Assembly: GCF_000416985.1 (NCBI RefSeq)
Contig: NZ_ATDL01000015.1
Span: 186,001-250,000 of the forward strand
Direction: 5' to 3'
DNA length: 64,000 bases
Source of the DNA: Sphingobacterium paucimobilis HER1398
GTDB taxonomy: Bacteria > Bacteroidota > Bacteroidia > Sphingobacteriales > Sphingobacteriaceae
Below the pieces are notes generated by a model that searched no databases, was not told the DNA's origin, and was given only the letters and a program-made list of their open reading frames with translations. Of the stretch, positions 26,047 to 36,681 are shown piece by piece. Position 1 is the first letter of the stretch; each line of letters opens with the position of its first letter. Both the position numbers and the translations under genes were made by a program.

Positions 26047-26949
26047 TCAGTTTTTCAACATAGGGAATAATTCACGGATATCCTGGTCGTCTACCGTGCG
26101 GCCAAACTCGCAGATTTCAAAAGCTTCAATAGTCTTTACATCAGCAGATTGCTGACCATACCATTTTTGTACTACCTCTCTATCGTACGCCTGTATGGTT
26201 CCTCTTTTTAAAACGTATTCTTTTAAGATATAATCTAACCGTCCTTCTTTTGTTTCTGGTATATGCACTTTACTCTTGTTGATCCATGGTAGGAATTCAT
26301 AGACTTGAGATACATGGGCATCTATCAAATAAGCTTTATCCTTAGCAACAGATGTAATATCAATGGTGATATCTGGTTGCGGCCTAATAGGATTGGTATA
26401 ACGTCCCCTAGTATATAAAAATAGAGGGCTCTGGTTCAGCGCTGGGATATGAGGCAATACATGAGGAACATTGACTAAGAAAGATGCATCTTGGACCAGA
26501 AGTGAGGTATATCGATGGTCCGGATGGTAGTCATAAGGAGGGTGTGTTATCACTATATCTGCTTTCCATTCTCTTATTAGACGTATAATTTCCATTCTAT
26601 TTTTCAAATGTGCCTCCAACTCCCCGTCATTGTTATCGAGAATTTCATATTCACACCTTAATCTTTTCTTTACTTCTTGGACCTCCTTATACCTTCTATG
26701 CGCTATCTCATCTTTGGTACCGCTATAATATCCTTTGTTCCCATTTGTTACAGAAACAAATTTCAGTTCATAACCCAATTTTGAAAGTAAAACACTCGTT
26801 CCGCCGCTTGTTATCTCTGCGTCATCGGGGTGAGCACAAATTACAATGATTCTCTTTTTCGATATCTTGTCCTCCTGAGCATGTACCAATTTGATACCGA
26901 TCAAGGATATTAACAAGAAGACAAGGTGTATTTTCAATACTTTATTCAT
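26047..26949 (-). CDS. Secreted PIG-L family deacetylase (module 4)
   Basis: About 300 residues from ATG 26949, which opens a signal peptide (MNKVLKIHLVFLLISLIG ... VHAQ); an upstream ATG at 26964 is in frame. Zinc-site motifs of the PIG-L/LmbE family are intact: CAHPDDAE (H40, D42, D43) and YHPDHR. Family members remove N-acetyl groups from GlcNAc-type sugars and related compounds. As the last gene of a SusCD operon with a glycosidase it probably deacetylates a component of the imported glycan; this is inference from position. Confidence 0.85.
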   Translation of the reverse strand: MNKVLKIHLVFLLISLIGIKLVHAQEDKISKKRIIVICAHPDDAEITSGGTSVLLSKLGYELKFVSVTNGNKGYYSGTKDEIAHRRYKEVQEVKKRLRCEYEILDNNDGELEAHLKNRMEIIRLIREWKADIVITHPPYDYHPDHRYTSLLVQDASFLVNVPHVLPHIPALNQSPLFLYTRGRYTNPIRPQPDITIDITSVAKDKAYLIDAHVSQVYEFLPWINKSKVHIPETKEGRLDYILKEYVLKRGTIQAYDREVVQKWYGQQSADVKTIEAFEICEFGRTVDDQDIRELFPMLKN

Positions 26950-27052
26950 TATGTGATTGGTCATTGCATTCAGAAATTTTCTTTATGTTTAATTAATCAA
27001 GATCAGCCCATACGGTGGTTGAATATACCGTAGGGCTGATCTTGACAACTTA

Positions 27053-28426
27053 CTACTTTGCTGCGCTCGCTTTTCTAATTCCCTCTTTAGCAAAAGCCCA
27101 TTGGTCTCTTTTCTTTAAGTGTATAATATCAAATACAAAACAACCATCTGATGAGTTTGTCGCTGTTACGATCGATTCTACGACTGCTTGATTTACAATA
27201 TCTCGATCGGTAGTAGCCCAAGCACCATTACCAATATCAATACCTCCAATAACGATAGCATCTGATTTGATTTTATCCTTGGCCTGTAAACAAAAGCCCT
27301 GAACGGACCACTCCTTGTCCCCATAAATACGTGTTGGTCCTGCATAAGCACCGATCAATATATAATCCATCAAACTAGCATATCCGTAATCTTTGAGCTT
27401 GGATGACGCCCATTTTGGATACGCTTTAGCAGCGTCAAAAGATTTGCTGGCCCAGTTTACTCCTACAGTATAGTATGTACTGTACCATCCGCCCACATAC
27501 ACACTAAAATTCAATTTGGAATTAATTGCTTTCACACGAGAACGTGCTTTGCCCATAAAATCATAAATAGTCTTCGCCCTAAATTCAATCCATTCTTTAA
27601 AATATGGTGGTAACTGCGATGGTAATGATGAAGATGCAACCATCTCTCCGGTCACGACATCTGCAGGAAAGTTTGTAAGAGATGTACCGATATATTGTTC
27701 AAACTTGGCGCGGGTATAATCAGAAAAGTCACTGTTTAGGTCTGCAAAACGGCCTCTGTCTATAATAATACCATCTAAATCTGGATAATTGGTCGCCAGA
27801 TCTTCCAATAATCCCAACAAATATTCCTGAACTTCTTCGTGCACAGGGTTAAAGAAAACAGTTTCGCCTGCATCTGCATCTAGCCCATTTTTTATCGTGC
27901 CATCTGCCTGCAATAACGAACTCGCCCAGTGTTTCTTCGATGGATCTCTAGCCAATAAACCTGTGTGTCCCAAAGAATTCCTTCGTGAACCTGTAAAAGT
28001 ATCGAACAGTGCATGGATCTTTAATCCCAGACTATGCCCTGCTTCTATAAAAGCTTCCAAATAATCCCATTCGGCAGTCCGATGCAGCTGACGCTGGACA
28101 CCATTGTCCCAGTAAGAAAGCCATTTCACCTGATCAACTTTATCTGTTTTGAACAATGCGTCTCCATTGGTTGGTCTAACCAATACTTGTATATCTGTAA
28201 AACCAGCGTCTTTTGCCAATGTCAAATCTCGAAGAATATTTTCTTTGCTATTGGCATAATCTGGAAAATTTGCACTGGCATCAATACAAATAAACCTTGG
28301 CTTATCAGAATTATCTACAGGGGACTCTTGATCCCACTCCCACTCCCATGTCTTCTTAGATGCTGTACAGAAAGAAAAACTCATGATACATGACAAATAG
28401 AAGAATAATAAAATCGCTCTTTTCAT
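27053..28426 (-). CDS. GHL10-type / alpha-amylase-like family glycosidase (module 4)
   Basis: 457 residues with an N-terminal signal (LFFYLSCIMSFSFC). The TIM-barrel part begins RFICIDASANFPDY, then NILRDLTLAKDAGFTDIQVLVRPTNG, LEAFIEAGHSLGLKIHALFDT, and VQEYLLGLLEDLATNYPDLDGIIIDRGRF, where the acidic D residues at the strand end are candidate catalytic groups. It matches the GHL10-like (PF02638) hydrolases found in Bacteroidota utilisation loci. Glycan specificity unknown. It lies 29 bp after the DUF5018-type gene. Confidence 0.8.
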   Translation of the reverse strand: MKRAILLFFYLSCIMSFSFCTASKKTWEWEWDQESPVDNSDKPRFICIDASANFPDYANSKENILRDLTLAKDAGFTDIQVLVRPTNGDALFKTDKVDQVKWLSYWDNGVQRQLHRTAEWDYLEAFIEAGHSLGLKIHALFDTFTGSRRNSLGHTGLLARDPSKKHWASSLLQADGTIKNGLDADAGETVFFNPVHEEVQEYLLGLLEDLATNYPDLDGIIIDRGRFADLNSDFSDYTRAKFEQYIGTSLTNFPADVVTGEMVASSSLPSQLPPYFKEWIEFRAKTIYDFMGKARSRVKAINSKLNFSVYVGGWYSTYYTVGVNWASKSFDAAKAYPKWASSKLKDYGYASLMDYILIGAYAGPTRIYGDKEWSVQGFCLQAKDKIKSDAIVIGGIDIGNGAWATTDRDIVNQAVVESIVTATNSSDGCFVFDIIHLKKRDQWAFAKEGIRKASAAK

Positions 28427-28455
28427 ATCTAAAAATTTAATAGATTAAAACTTTG

Positions 28456-30129
28456 TTACATTTTAATACAGTCAAACTGATAACCAACAACATAACCATC
28501 TGTAAACACAAAATACACGTATAAGTAATAGCCATTGTCAGACACACGCATGAATACATCTGATGAACTACCTTTTAAAGATGTACTGATGGATCGTGCA
28601 CCAAATGTGTTGTCTGACTTCCAGAACAGGGGCTCGATGCCAGCTGCCGCCTCTAGATTGCCGACTAATTTTGATGGGTTTGTTGCGTCTAATAAGAACA
28701 CGCGATCTCCTCCTCCAAATGTTTGAGAATTGGTCCAATCGATAGCTATATATGTTGCATTATTGAATGCCTTCAAGTCAATGGCATTAGCCAAGAAATT
28801 GCCGTTGTTAAAGTGTACTCTACTGTCAGGCTTGCGCTTATTGGTAACTCCATCAATCCAAGACAAGTAATTGGAATATGCATATACATAGTAATCTGCA
28901 TTAACATCTGTATTAGAAGAACTGATTACGTCACTACTATTATTCCAGGTACCTGTTAAACCATCGATCGTGACAATTTCAGGTGTTTGGTTCTGTACTA
29001 TACCACCAACAATCTTCCATCGTGCAAATTTGGTCGTTCCGCCGGTAAGAGGTGCCGTAAGTATTGCGTCACCATCGACACTACCATTTATAGAGAATCG
29101 TTTTCCCATGCTGTTGGTTGTTGGATAATTAATAAGAACTTCAGGTGTGCCATGGATAGAATTGAGTTTCCAAATATTAAATGAAGACCCGGCCTGAGGG
29201 GTCATATTACTAACTAAAATATTACCATCATTATCTGATGTAGCATAGTAATTGTTATTTACTCCTTTTATCGCACCTAAGTTGATTTCTCCTAATTTTT
29301 CTCCTGTCAGGGCGTGTAGATATGTACTATTCTGCCCACTGGAATTAAGCACTAGATAGTTTTCAGACAGTGATATCCCTCTAGTCACTGCTGGAGCAAT
29401 CCCTAAATCGGCTGAAAGCTTCTTAGCAAACAGAAGGCGACCACTTCCTGAACGTATACCATATGGGATCTTTTCTGGGATAGCTTTTTTCACAGTATAT
29501 GTCTTCTTTGCGACGCCGTCATGAGCCGTCACAGTTAACTGCTGATCCTGATTATAGTCCAGTGCCGTAGTTCTGGGATCTGGTGAAACAGCAGCATGAT
29601 AAGAAAGGGTTACGTCTGCTTTTTCTAAGCTTGAGAAATCTTCTGCAGAAATCAGATAGATCACACCTTCGGCCTCATTGATCACGCCCGATAAATTATA
29701 ACCTGGCAGTTGAAAATCGGTGATTGAGCACGCATTGCTTTTCTTGATCTTTCCTTTTATAGTATACTGCTTACGCTGTTTTTTTTGGTCTATAACGGTT
29801 ATTTCTGTCTGTTTAGTAAGATCTAGAAAAAGCAATAAGGGCTCAATGACGACATTGTCGTCTAAATTTGCTTTAGCTTTCATTTTACTAATCATCTCTT
29901 CCGTAACTATATTGGTACTGTTTTCAGGAAAATAATATGGGATATCAATTATTATTTCGGTTCCCTCTTCTCCAACAAGTGTTGTAAAATCACCCGTTTT
30001 ATCCGTAAAAGAAACGGTTATACTATTAATTCCATTTCGCGAAACTGGAGGGATTAATTCATCTGGTTTATGACATCCTGCAACACCTATCAGTGTAAAC
30101 AGGATAATAAAAAATATGTTTTTCATCAT
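28456..30129 (-). CDS. DUF5018-type surface lipoprotein (module 4)
   Basis: 557 residues. Lipoprotein signal with C19 (GVAGC). Tandem Ig-like beta domains follow (about 30-225, INSITVSFTDKTGDF, SACSITDFQ-type segments and AHDGVAKKTYTVKKAIP), then a beta-propeller-like C-terminal half (about 235-557) with repeated strand patterns. This corresponds to the DUF5018 proteins that take the SusE/F-like place in utilisation loci, binding glycan at the surface. ATG 30129 or the next ATG 30126. Confidence 0.78.
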   Translation of the reverse strand: MMKNIFFIILFTLIGVAGCHKPDELIPPVSRNGINSITVSFTDKTGDFTTLVGEEGTEIIIDIPYYFPENSTNIVTEEMISKMKAKANLDDNVVIEPLLLFLDLTKQTEITVIDQKKQRKQYTIKGKIKKSNACSITDFQLPGYNLSGVINEAEGVIYLISAEDFSSLEKADVTLSYHAAVSPDPRTTALDYNQDQQLTVTAHDGVAKKTYTVKKAIPEKIPYGIRSGSGRLLFAKKLSADLGIAPAVTRGISLSENYLVLNSSGQNSTYLHALTGEKLGEINLGAIKGVNNNYYATSDNDGNILVSNMTPQAGSSFNIWKLNSIHGTPEVLINYPTTNSMGKRFSINGSVDGDAILTAPLTGGTTKFARWKIVGGIVQNQTPEIVTIDGLTGTWNNSSDVISSSNTDVNADYYVYAYSNYLSWIDGVTNKRKPDSRVHFNNGNFLANAIDLKAFNNATYIAIDWTNSQTFGGGDRVFLLDATNPSKLVGNLEAAAGIEPLFWKSDNTFGARSISTSLKGSSSDVFMRVSDNGYYLYVYFVFTDGYVVGYQFDCIKM

Positions 30130-30141
30130 TTTCTATTCTTT

Positions 30142-31791
30142 TTATTTCCACTCGTCATATTGTTCTATTGCAGAGTTATTCAAGAACTCCGTATTGGGAA
30201 TTGGCAGGACGTAAGTCTTTTTCAAAAACTTCCGATCTTGAAGATCACAATCCACATATTCGTATATAAAGCCAGTCCCGCTTTTAGATATGCGCATACC
30301 ATGCGTACGGAAACCATTATAGTCGATGTGTGCTAACTTCCAACGCCGCATATCCCAATATAAATGTCCTTCATAGGCCAATTCTATCTTTCTTTCTTGT
30401 CGAATGGCTTCCATAAGAGGCTCACCTGTCAAGCCCTGTTTAGGGGGCAGGCCTACTCCTGGTCGTTGGCGAATGGTATTGATGTCTTCGACCGCTGTAC
30501 CAATATCTCCCAATCGATAAGATGCCTCTGCTCTATTTAAATAGACCTCTGCCAACCTTAGTTCTACCCATGATTGGGTACTATTTCGAGTATCTAATGT
30601 TACGTTCGATTCGTCTAGGAGCTTTCTCAGGTAATAGCCGGTAGTGGTTCGTCCTTCGGAACGCGGATGTTCTGTATAATCCATATAACGACCATTGGTA
30701 CCGTCAACACTATTTTCCATTGTTTTGCCTTTCCAGATTGAACCATTGTATATAATAGTCGCATGGAATCTAGGTTCCAATTCGTCGTAGGGCGGTCTAG
30801 TTGTTGTACCTTTATCAACATGCCACGGTGACCAATTCACTTGATGTCCTAATTTATTTTCGTAAGACTCTACCATTTCTTGCGTCGGTGTGGCTGCTCC
30901 ACCAAGGTTAGGCATTTCGGCAAAAGGTGCGTAATATTTGTCAAAATCATGATTGGGTCCGCCGGCTGTTGCCAAATAGTTGTACTCCAATATTGACTCA
31001 CTATTTGCACCTTTCCATGAATCGGCATAATTATCCATAAGTTGATACTTATTTAACCTCAAAACAGAATCAGCTGCATCTTTTGCCAACTTCCATCGCT
31101 CTGCATAAAGCATGGCTCTGGATTTCAATGCAAATGCAGCTCCTTTGGTAACTCTTTCTTTGTTTTTGTTGTCCCAACTTTTTGGCAGGTTAGAAGCGGC
31201 AAAATCAAGATCTGATGCGATGAGATCCCAAGTGTCCGAAGCAGAAGACTTATTTTTGTCTTTCACCAAATTCATGTCCGTATAGAGAATCACTCCTCCA
31301 TGTCGCTTGGCCAGCTGAAAATATAGGAAAGCCCTAAAAAAACGAGCTTGTCCTTCAAACAAGAGATTATCCCGGGTTGACAATTCAGAGTACTTTTCTA
31401 AGCTTACCAAAAATTCATTTACCCGACGAATCCCTGTATATGCCGCTCCCCATGCTCCTAAGAAGCCACCATTGGGATCAAACCGTTCGGGTTGAAAAGC
31501 CAGTATATTAGCGGATCCGTATCGATCTCCGGTTACATATGATCCATATTTTAAGGTTTCCGTCAATCCTTCAGTGAGATTACCTGAAGATTGCTGACTG
31601 CCAAAATTTCCCCAATCGTGTATATATTTATAGAATGAATTAACATATAAGGTTACCGTCTTTGAATCTTTCCAAACCACTTTATCGGAAATACGATCAG
31701 TAGGTACAGTATCGAGGAATTTGGAACAAGAGGAAAGCTGGGTAACTATAACCCCTAACGCTATCCATAGATATCTTTTTTTCATCTTCAT
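30142..31791 (-). CDS. SusD/RagB-family lipoprotein (module 4)
   Basis: 549 residues. Lipobox LSSC with C22, then GQARFFRAFLYFQLAKRHGG, VELRLAEVYLNRAEASYRLGD and RKIELAYEGHLYWDMRRWK, all SusD signatures. It is longer than the SusD proteins of modules 2 and 3. It starts 6 bp after susC. Presumed glycan-binding lid for that transporter. Confidence 0.93.
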   Translation of the reverse strand: MKMKKRYLWIALGVIVTQLSSCSKFLDTVPTDRISDKVVWKDSKTVTLYVNSFYKYIHDWGNFGSQQSSGNLTEGLTETLKYGSYVTGDRYGSANILAFQPERFDPNGGFLGAWGAAYTGIRRVNEFLVSLEKYSELSTRDNLLFEGQARFFRAFLYFQLAKRHGGVILYTDMNLVKDKNKSSASDTWDLIASDLDFAASNLPKSWDNKNKERVTKGAAFALKSRAMLYAERWKLAKDAADSVLRLNKYQLMDNYADSWKGANSESILEYNYLATAGGPNHDFDKYYAPFAEMPNLGGAATPTQEMVESYENKLGHQVNWSPWHVDKGTTTRPPYDELEPRFHATIIYNGSIWKGKTMENSVDGTNGRYMDYTEHPRSEGRTTTGYYLRKLLDESNVTLDTRNSTQSWVELRLAEVYLNRAEASYRLGDIGTAVEDINTIRQRPGVGLPPKQGLTGEPLMEAIRQERKIELAYEGHLYWDMRRWKLAHIDYNGFRTHGMRISKSGTGFIYEYVDCDLQDRKFLKKTYVLPIPNTEFLNNSAIEQYDEWK

Positions 31792-31797
31792 TATTCT

Positions 31798-34700
31798 TTA
31801 GAACACTAAGTTTAATCCTAGATTTGTAACCATTTGTTGTGGGTAATATCCATTTGACACCCCAGGTCGCTCTGGATCTAACCCATATTTGGTGAGCGGA
31901 CTAATTGTAAAAACATTTTGACCTTCAATAAAAAATCTTACTTGCTGAATTTTTCTAGGTTTTAGCCATTTTGTGGGTAATGAATAGCCTATTTGTAAAG
32001 TCTTTAACCTCACATAATTTCCATTTCTATACCAAAACGTAGAGGAATACCCATTGTTCCCTGTATTTGCAATAGTCAACCTTGGAAACTCCGCTGCTCT
32101 GTTTTGCTCGGTCCATGAGTTTTCTACCAAATAGTAGGGAGCATTTCCTCCTCCATAAAAAGGCCGTGTCATAGATGTCAGACTCATGGTACCATCGGGA
32201 TAGACACCAGTCAGAGCGACATCTCTATCTAGGCCACTTTGAAATAAAACAGACAAGCTAACCCCCTTCCAATCGAAGTCCAACCCCAGACCAGCTACAA
32301 TATTAGGATAGGGGGATTTACCTACGTAACCTCTGTCTTGTGCATAACTAATGATACCATCACCATTTCTATCTACGTAGCGTATATCTCCAACCATGGG
32401 CCTAACAGATTCTAATGTCGCAGCATTATCGATTTCCTCCTCACTCTGAAAGAGTCCATCAGCAAGAAACCCTACTTGAGCACCTTCTGCCTTCCCCGTA
32501 AGTTTTAACCAATCGGGCCGGTTGGGAGCATCTGGATAACTCAACCATCTCCGTTTAGCAAGGGTTGCATTCAATGTAATTCCATATCCAAATTCACCAA
32601 GTCTATTACGGTGTGTAATGGTAAAATCAAACCCTTTACGATCGATTTTTGCTATATTCTCATAACCTGGCTTATAGCCTCCCCAAGAATCAGGAATCTG
32701 ACTTGTAGCGACTAGAACATCATAAAGATATTTGTAGAACACATCGAACTCAACATTTAAAAGACCATTCCAAAGTGAAGCGTCAAAACCGAGATTATAT
32801 TGCAAAGCTTTTTCCCATGACAGATTTACGTTGCCCGGTGTAGAGGTAATCATGCCCTGTTGAGGTAGACCATCAAGAACAACAGCTGGAGCATCCATAT
32901 AATCAAGTGTGCTAAGAAAATAATAGGGATTAATGCCTGTGGTTCCTGTTAGCCCTACACTAGCTCTCAATTTTAATTCATTTACAAATAGGTTTTCATT
33001 ATACCAATTTTCTTCAGAAATCCTCCATCCCAATGATCCAGCTGGAAAAGGACTCCATCGTTTTCCTGGTACCATACCTCCAAAAACATAGCTCCCGTCA
33101 TATCGAAGTGAAGCTTCTCCAAAATATTTGTTCTTGAAATTATACGTGACACGACCTAAAAAACCTGCTACTCGAGCCTGTGAACTTCCTCCTGAAACAT
33201 TGTTCTTGGTAGGGTCATTACTGAAAGCCAATTCGTCTAACTCATAAATATCAAAACCGTAGCCAGTTGCTGAAAAACTATTCGCTTGACGATTAGTGGT
33301 TTCTGCCAATAAAAGGGTTTCAATATTATGGTCCCCAAACTTATTGTCATACCTAACGCTGAAGTTTGTTCTGAGGTTTGAAGTCTTGCTTAAACTTTCA
33401 ATAAGCGACTCTTCATTTCCGCGCGAATCGTAATTTAATGTATACGTTAACTTATCAGTTGTCATCGTTGGATTATTGGCTACCATAGTCTGGAATGGAA
33501 TAGAGAATCGCTTCATCGTACTAAATGTGATATCATAAGATCCAAGAAACTTAAGACTAAGTCCTTTTACTTGGGGTACTCTGAAGTTTAGAGACAAATT
33601 TGACTGAAAAACGTTGGAAATACGATCATTATAACCTGATAAGGTAGATGCTGCCAAAGGGCTAACAAAAGGGGCGACTGTACGTGTAGAAACTGGGTAA
33701 CCATCTATCTCTTTGGGAACGTATGGAAGAGCTCTGATTGCCTGCTGTGGAATATTGTTAAAATCACCATTCGTCCCACTAAACAGCGGAGATTCCTGAT
33801 TCTGCATGCGTCCTGCTATATCAAAAGACAAATCTAAATTATTAACAATAACAGCGTCAATATTAGAGCGGAAGTTGTACCGGTTATAATCAAAGTTTTT
33901 AACATTCCCCTTTTGATTGTAGTTACCTAGCGATACAAAATATTTTATTTTGTCTGTTCCACCTGCGGCATTAACATTGAAATTCTGGTTTTTGCCTGTC
34001 CCAAATGTTTCTTTGTACCAATTTGTATTCCCCCATCCATCGATACCTTGTTCCATTTTCCGAACTTGATCTATGGTAAATACTTGACTATTACCATCCA
34101 TTTCCCTCGCTTTATTGTACCAATACGCATAGCTGGGGCCATCTAGCATTTCCATCATCAAGGCGTTTTGACTCAAGCCATAAGCGCCAGAAAACGAGAT
34201 CTTGGAAGGTGCCTGTTTTCCTCTTTTTGTAGTGATGATAATGACTGAACTGGCATCTAAGCCAAATACAGATGCTGCGGCCGCATCCTTAAGTACAGAT
34301 ATTGTTTCAACTTCGTTGGGATCTATTTCAGAAAAGCTTCTTTCAAATCCATCAACAATATATTTTGCTGATCCACCTCTCACCAAGATTGCAGCAGCAT
34401 CTGCACCGGGACGACCTGAAGTCTGCAATGATACAACACCCGCTACCCTTCCTGCAAGTAAATTGTTAAGATTCCCGACTGGAGCCTTCAAAAGTTCTGA
34501 TCCTGATATCTGCGATATAGCTCCTGTCACGCTTTGTCGTTTTTGTGTACCATAGCCTACCACTACGACCTGATCTAGGCCTTTTTCTATTGGTATCATT
34601 TTGACATCGATTACTTTATTACCTCGAACTGGTATTTCTTGGGTTTCGAAACCAACGAAAGAAACTGACAAAACGGCTTCTGAAGTAGAGATATTGATTA

Positions 34701-35232
34701 CATACTCTCCGGAAGCATCACTTACCGCTTTAGTGTCAGTCCCTTTGAGCTGGATCAGAGCTCCTGGCAACGGCATTCCTTTATCATCCGTAATCTTCCC
34801 CTTTACAATCGCTCTGTTAACGGGGGCAAGAGTCGATGTTGCCAGCTGTTTCTGTACGCTATCTTTTTCTATGGCTTTGATGATAATGGTCTTGCCTTCG
34901 ATGTGATATGTCAGTTTATGGGGTAAGAGTAAGGTATTGAGTGCCTCCTCCAATGGCTGTCTTGTGATATCAGCGGTAACCAGCATCATTGGATCAATAA
35001 AACGATCGTTATACATAATTCGAAATTTGGTTTGCTTTTTTAGCATACCCAAGACATCGGACAAAGGTTGCTTACTGGCTTTTAGGCTTACAGTCTGCGA
35101 TATTGATGTAGCGCTTACATGCATACAAATCAGTAGTAATAAGATAGACGTTAGTTTCATAACTCGCCAAAAATGGTTGTGCTTTCCGAAAAACAGGACA
35201 ATCCTGTTTTCGGAAAAATCATAATTAGTCAT
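31798..35232 (-). CDS. SusC/RagA-family TonB-dependent receptor with STN domain (module 4)
   Basis: 1144 residues. Signal segment MKLTSILLLLICMHVSATS after a 24-residue leader. STN (about 46-115, QTVSLKASKQPLSDVLGMLKK), beta domain (about 140-215), plug (VETISVLKDAAAASVFGLDA, SVIIITTKRGKQ) and barrel follow. The mRNA leader has AAACCAAACG upstream of ATG 35232. With the SusD, DUF5018-type protein, glycosidase and deacetylase it forms a classic polysaccharide utilisation locus under ECF sigma control. Confidence 0.95.
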   Translation of the reverse strand: MTNYDFSENRIVLFFGKHNHFWRVMKLTSILLLLICMHVSATSISQTVSLKASKQPLSDVLGMLKKQTKFRIMYNDRFIDPMMLVTADITRQPLEEALNTLLLPHKLTYHIEGKTIIIKAIEKDSVQKQLATSTLAPVNRAIVKGKITDDKGMPLPGALIQLKGTDTKAVSDASGEYVINISTSEAVLSVSFVGFETQEIPVRGNKVIDVKMIPIEKGLDQVVVVGYGTQKRQSVTGAISQISGSELLKAPVGNLNNLLAGRVAGVVSLQTSGRPGADAAAILVRGGSAKYIVDGFERSFSEIDPNEVETISVLKDAAAASVFGLDASSVIIITTKRGKQAPSKISFSGAYGLSQNALMMEMLDGPSYAYWYNKAREMDGNSQVFTIDQVRKMEQGIDGWGNTNWYKETFGTGKNQNFNVNAAGGTDKIKYFVSLGNYNQKGNVKNFDYNRYNFRSNIDAVIVNNLDLSFDIAGRMQNQESPLFSGTNGDFNNIPQQAIRALPYVPKEIDGYPVSTRTVAPFVSPLAASTLSGYNDRISNVFQSNLSLNFRVPQVKGLSLKFLGSYDITFSTMKRFSIPFQTMVANNPTMTTDKLTYTLNYDSRGNEESLIESLSKTSNLRTNFSVRYDNKFGDHNIETLLLAETTNRQANSFSATGYGFDIYELDELAFSNDPTKNNVSGGSSQARVAGFLGRVTYNFKNKYFGEASLRYDGSYVFGGMVPGKRWSPFPAGSLGWRISEENWYNENLFVNELKLRASVGLTGTTGINPYYFLSTLDYMDAPAVVLDGLPQQGMITSTPGNVNLSWEKALQYNLGFDASLWNGLLNVEFDVFYKYLYDVLVATSQIPDSWGGYKPGYENIAKIDRKGFDFTITHRNRLGEFGYGITLNATLAKRRWLSYPDAPNRPDWLKLTGKAEGAQVGFLADGLFQSEEEIDNAATLESVRPMVGDIRYVDRNGDGIISYAQDRGYVGKSPYPNIVAGLGLDFDWKGVSLSVLFQSGLDRDVALTGVYPDGTMSLTSMTRPFYGGGNAPYYLVENSWTEQNRAAEFPRLTIANTGNNGYSSTFWYRNGNYVRLKTLQIGYSLPTKWLKPRKIQQVRFFIEGQNVFTISPLTKYGLDPERPGVSNGYYPQQMVTNLGLNLVF

Positions 35233-35309
35233 TACATTTGTACGTTTGGTTTAAAAATCAGTTACTTAAATTTTAATCGGTTTATTGACTTTTCGAATCC
35301 GAACTTTCT

Positions 35310-35335
35310 AAGGGAAGTGTTAGCGCACTTCCCTT
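35310..35335 (-). other. fecR-susC intercistronic stem-loop (module 4)
   Basis: Perfect 10-bp stem, AAGGGAAGTG (35310-35319) with CACTTCCCTT (35326-35335). On the mRNA the loop is CGCTAA, closed by GTG-CAC as in module 3. It stands 96 bp after fecR and 77 nt before susC, with no U-run after it on the minus strand. Confidence 0.65.
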
Positions 35336-35430
35336 TATCTTGCGGCTTCAGGTCTGATTATCATGTTTTTTCATCTTTCATTTTTTTAAGTTTTAAAGGG
35401 TTAAATAATAATTCTATTTAAAGTTGAAGG

Positions 35431-36630
35431 TTAATTAACGACAAGTTTACGTCCATCCCGGAGATGAATCTGAATAGCTGACATGTTCAATAGTCTAAGT
35501 GCTTCACCCAAAGTCAGGTCTCGTCCCATTTCTCCAGAAAATGTCTCTTGTGGAACCTTACCCCTATAGACGACCTCTACGTTATACCAAAGTGCCAGTT
35601 GCTCCATGACGTCTTTGAAAGGAGTCTTGTTGAAATAAAAGTAGCCATCCTTCCACGACACGTACTGCTCTGTATTAATACGTTCTATACCTGTTTCCTT
35701 AGACCGGACTATACTTTGTTCTCCGGGAACTAAGTTGTAAGTCAGATTAGATTGTAGATTTCTGACTTGAACCCTTCCATCAACCAAGGTTGTTTTTATC
35801 TCATCTTTATAGGCATTTACATTAAACTCAGTTCCCAATACTACAATGTCCTGTGCTTTGGATCTAACCCTGAATGGATGATATCCTTTCTTCGACACTT
35901 CAAAATACACCTCTCCTGTAACCTCTACAACTCTTTCCTTTTCAGAAAAACTTGCCGGATATCGCAAAGTGCTATTGGCATTCAGCCAAACGCGGGAGCC
36001 ATCGGATAGTGTCGCCTGGTATGTCCCTCCAATAGGGGTTTTCAACGTATAATATACTTCTTGTAAATGCTTAGGGGTATTTTTTTCATCATCATCTTTG
36101 GAACCTGAGATGTGTGTTCCGTCGTAATATACCACCTCCTCGCCTCTCGCTATCACGCCTGACTGGCTTGCGTCCAATTCAATTGGGCCTTTGCCATCTA
36201 TGGTAAGAGTTGCTAAATTCCCTCCTGGCATGATATCATCTATCCTAGTAATGACTTTCTCGGAAACGCTGTATGGCATTCGACCTATAGTCATCCATAA
36301 ACCGATGCCTGAAAGCAGAAGTATAGCGGCTGCGGACCAAATCAGCTTTAACGACACCTTGCTTCTTTTTTTGTGGAGGTGCTTCGTTTGGAATTCTTGC
36401 CAGCGATGGTTGGTGTCGGTCGATAGATAGCGCTTAACGGATTGAGTAAGGTATTCTTCATCCAGCATTCGTTCATAAAAGGCTCTATTGGCAGCGCTCT
36501 TCTGACACCACGCATTTAACGCTTCTTCCTCCTGGGGAGAAAGAAACTGTTGTTGGATTTTCCGGCGAATCAATCCCGCGAAATAATAGCTCTCCTTGAA
36601 CTTCTGATTTTCCATATTTGCTTGGGGCAT
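35431..36630 (-). CDS. FecR-family anti-sigma factor (module 4)
   Basis: 399 residues from ATG 36630 (a second ATG lies at 36615). Membrane segment about 95-115 (LIWSAAAILLLSGIGLWMTI), FecR domain (LSDGSRVWLNANSTLRYP, VEVTGEVYFEVSK, VLGTEFNVNAY) and C-terminal DUF4974 (FYFNKTPFKDVMEQLALWYNV). Lies 51 bp after the sigma gene. It should transmit the module 4 SusC signal. Confidence 0.93.
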   Translation of the reverse strand: MPQANMENQKFKESYYFAGLIRRKIQQQFLSPQEEEALNAWCQKSAANRAFYERMLDEEYLTQSVKRYLSTDTNHRWQEFQTKHLHKKRSKVSLKLIWSAAAILLLSGIGLWMTIGRMPYSVSEKVITRIDDIMPGGNLATLTIDGKGPIELDASQSGVIARGEEVVYYDGTHISGSKDDDEKNTPKHLQEVYYTLKTPIGGTYQATLSDGSRVWLNANSTLRYPASFSEKERVVEVTGEVYFEVSKKGYHPFRVRSKAQDIVVLGTEFNVNAYKDEIKTTLVDGRVQVRNLQSNLTYNLVPGEQSIVRSKETGIERINTEQYVSWKDGYFYFNKTPFKDVMEQLALWYNVEVVYRGKVPQETFSGEMGRDLTLGEALRLLNMSAIQIHLRDGRKLVVN

Positions 36631-36681
36631 TTTATATAGAAACCGGAAAATAGAATATGCGTCTAAATGATTTTGATTTTT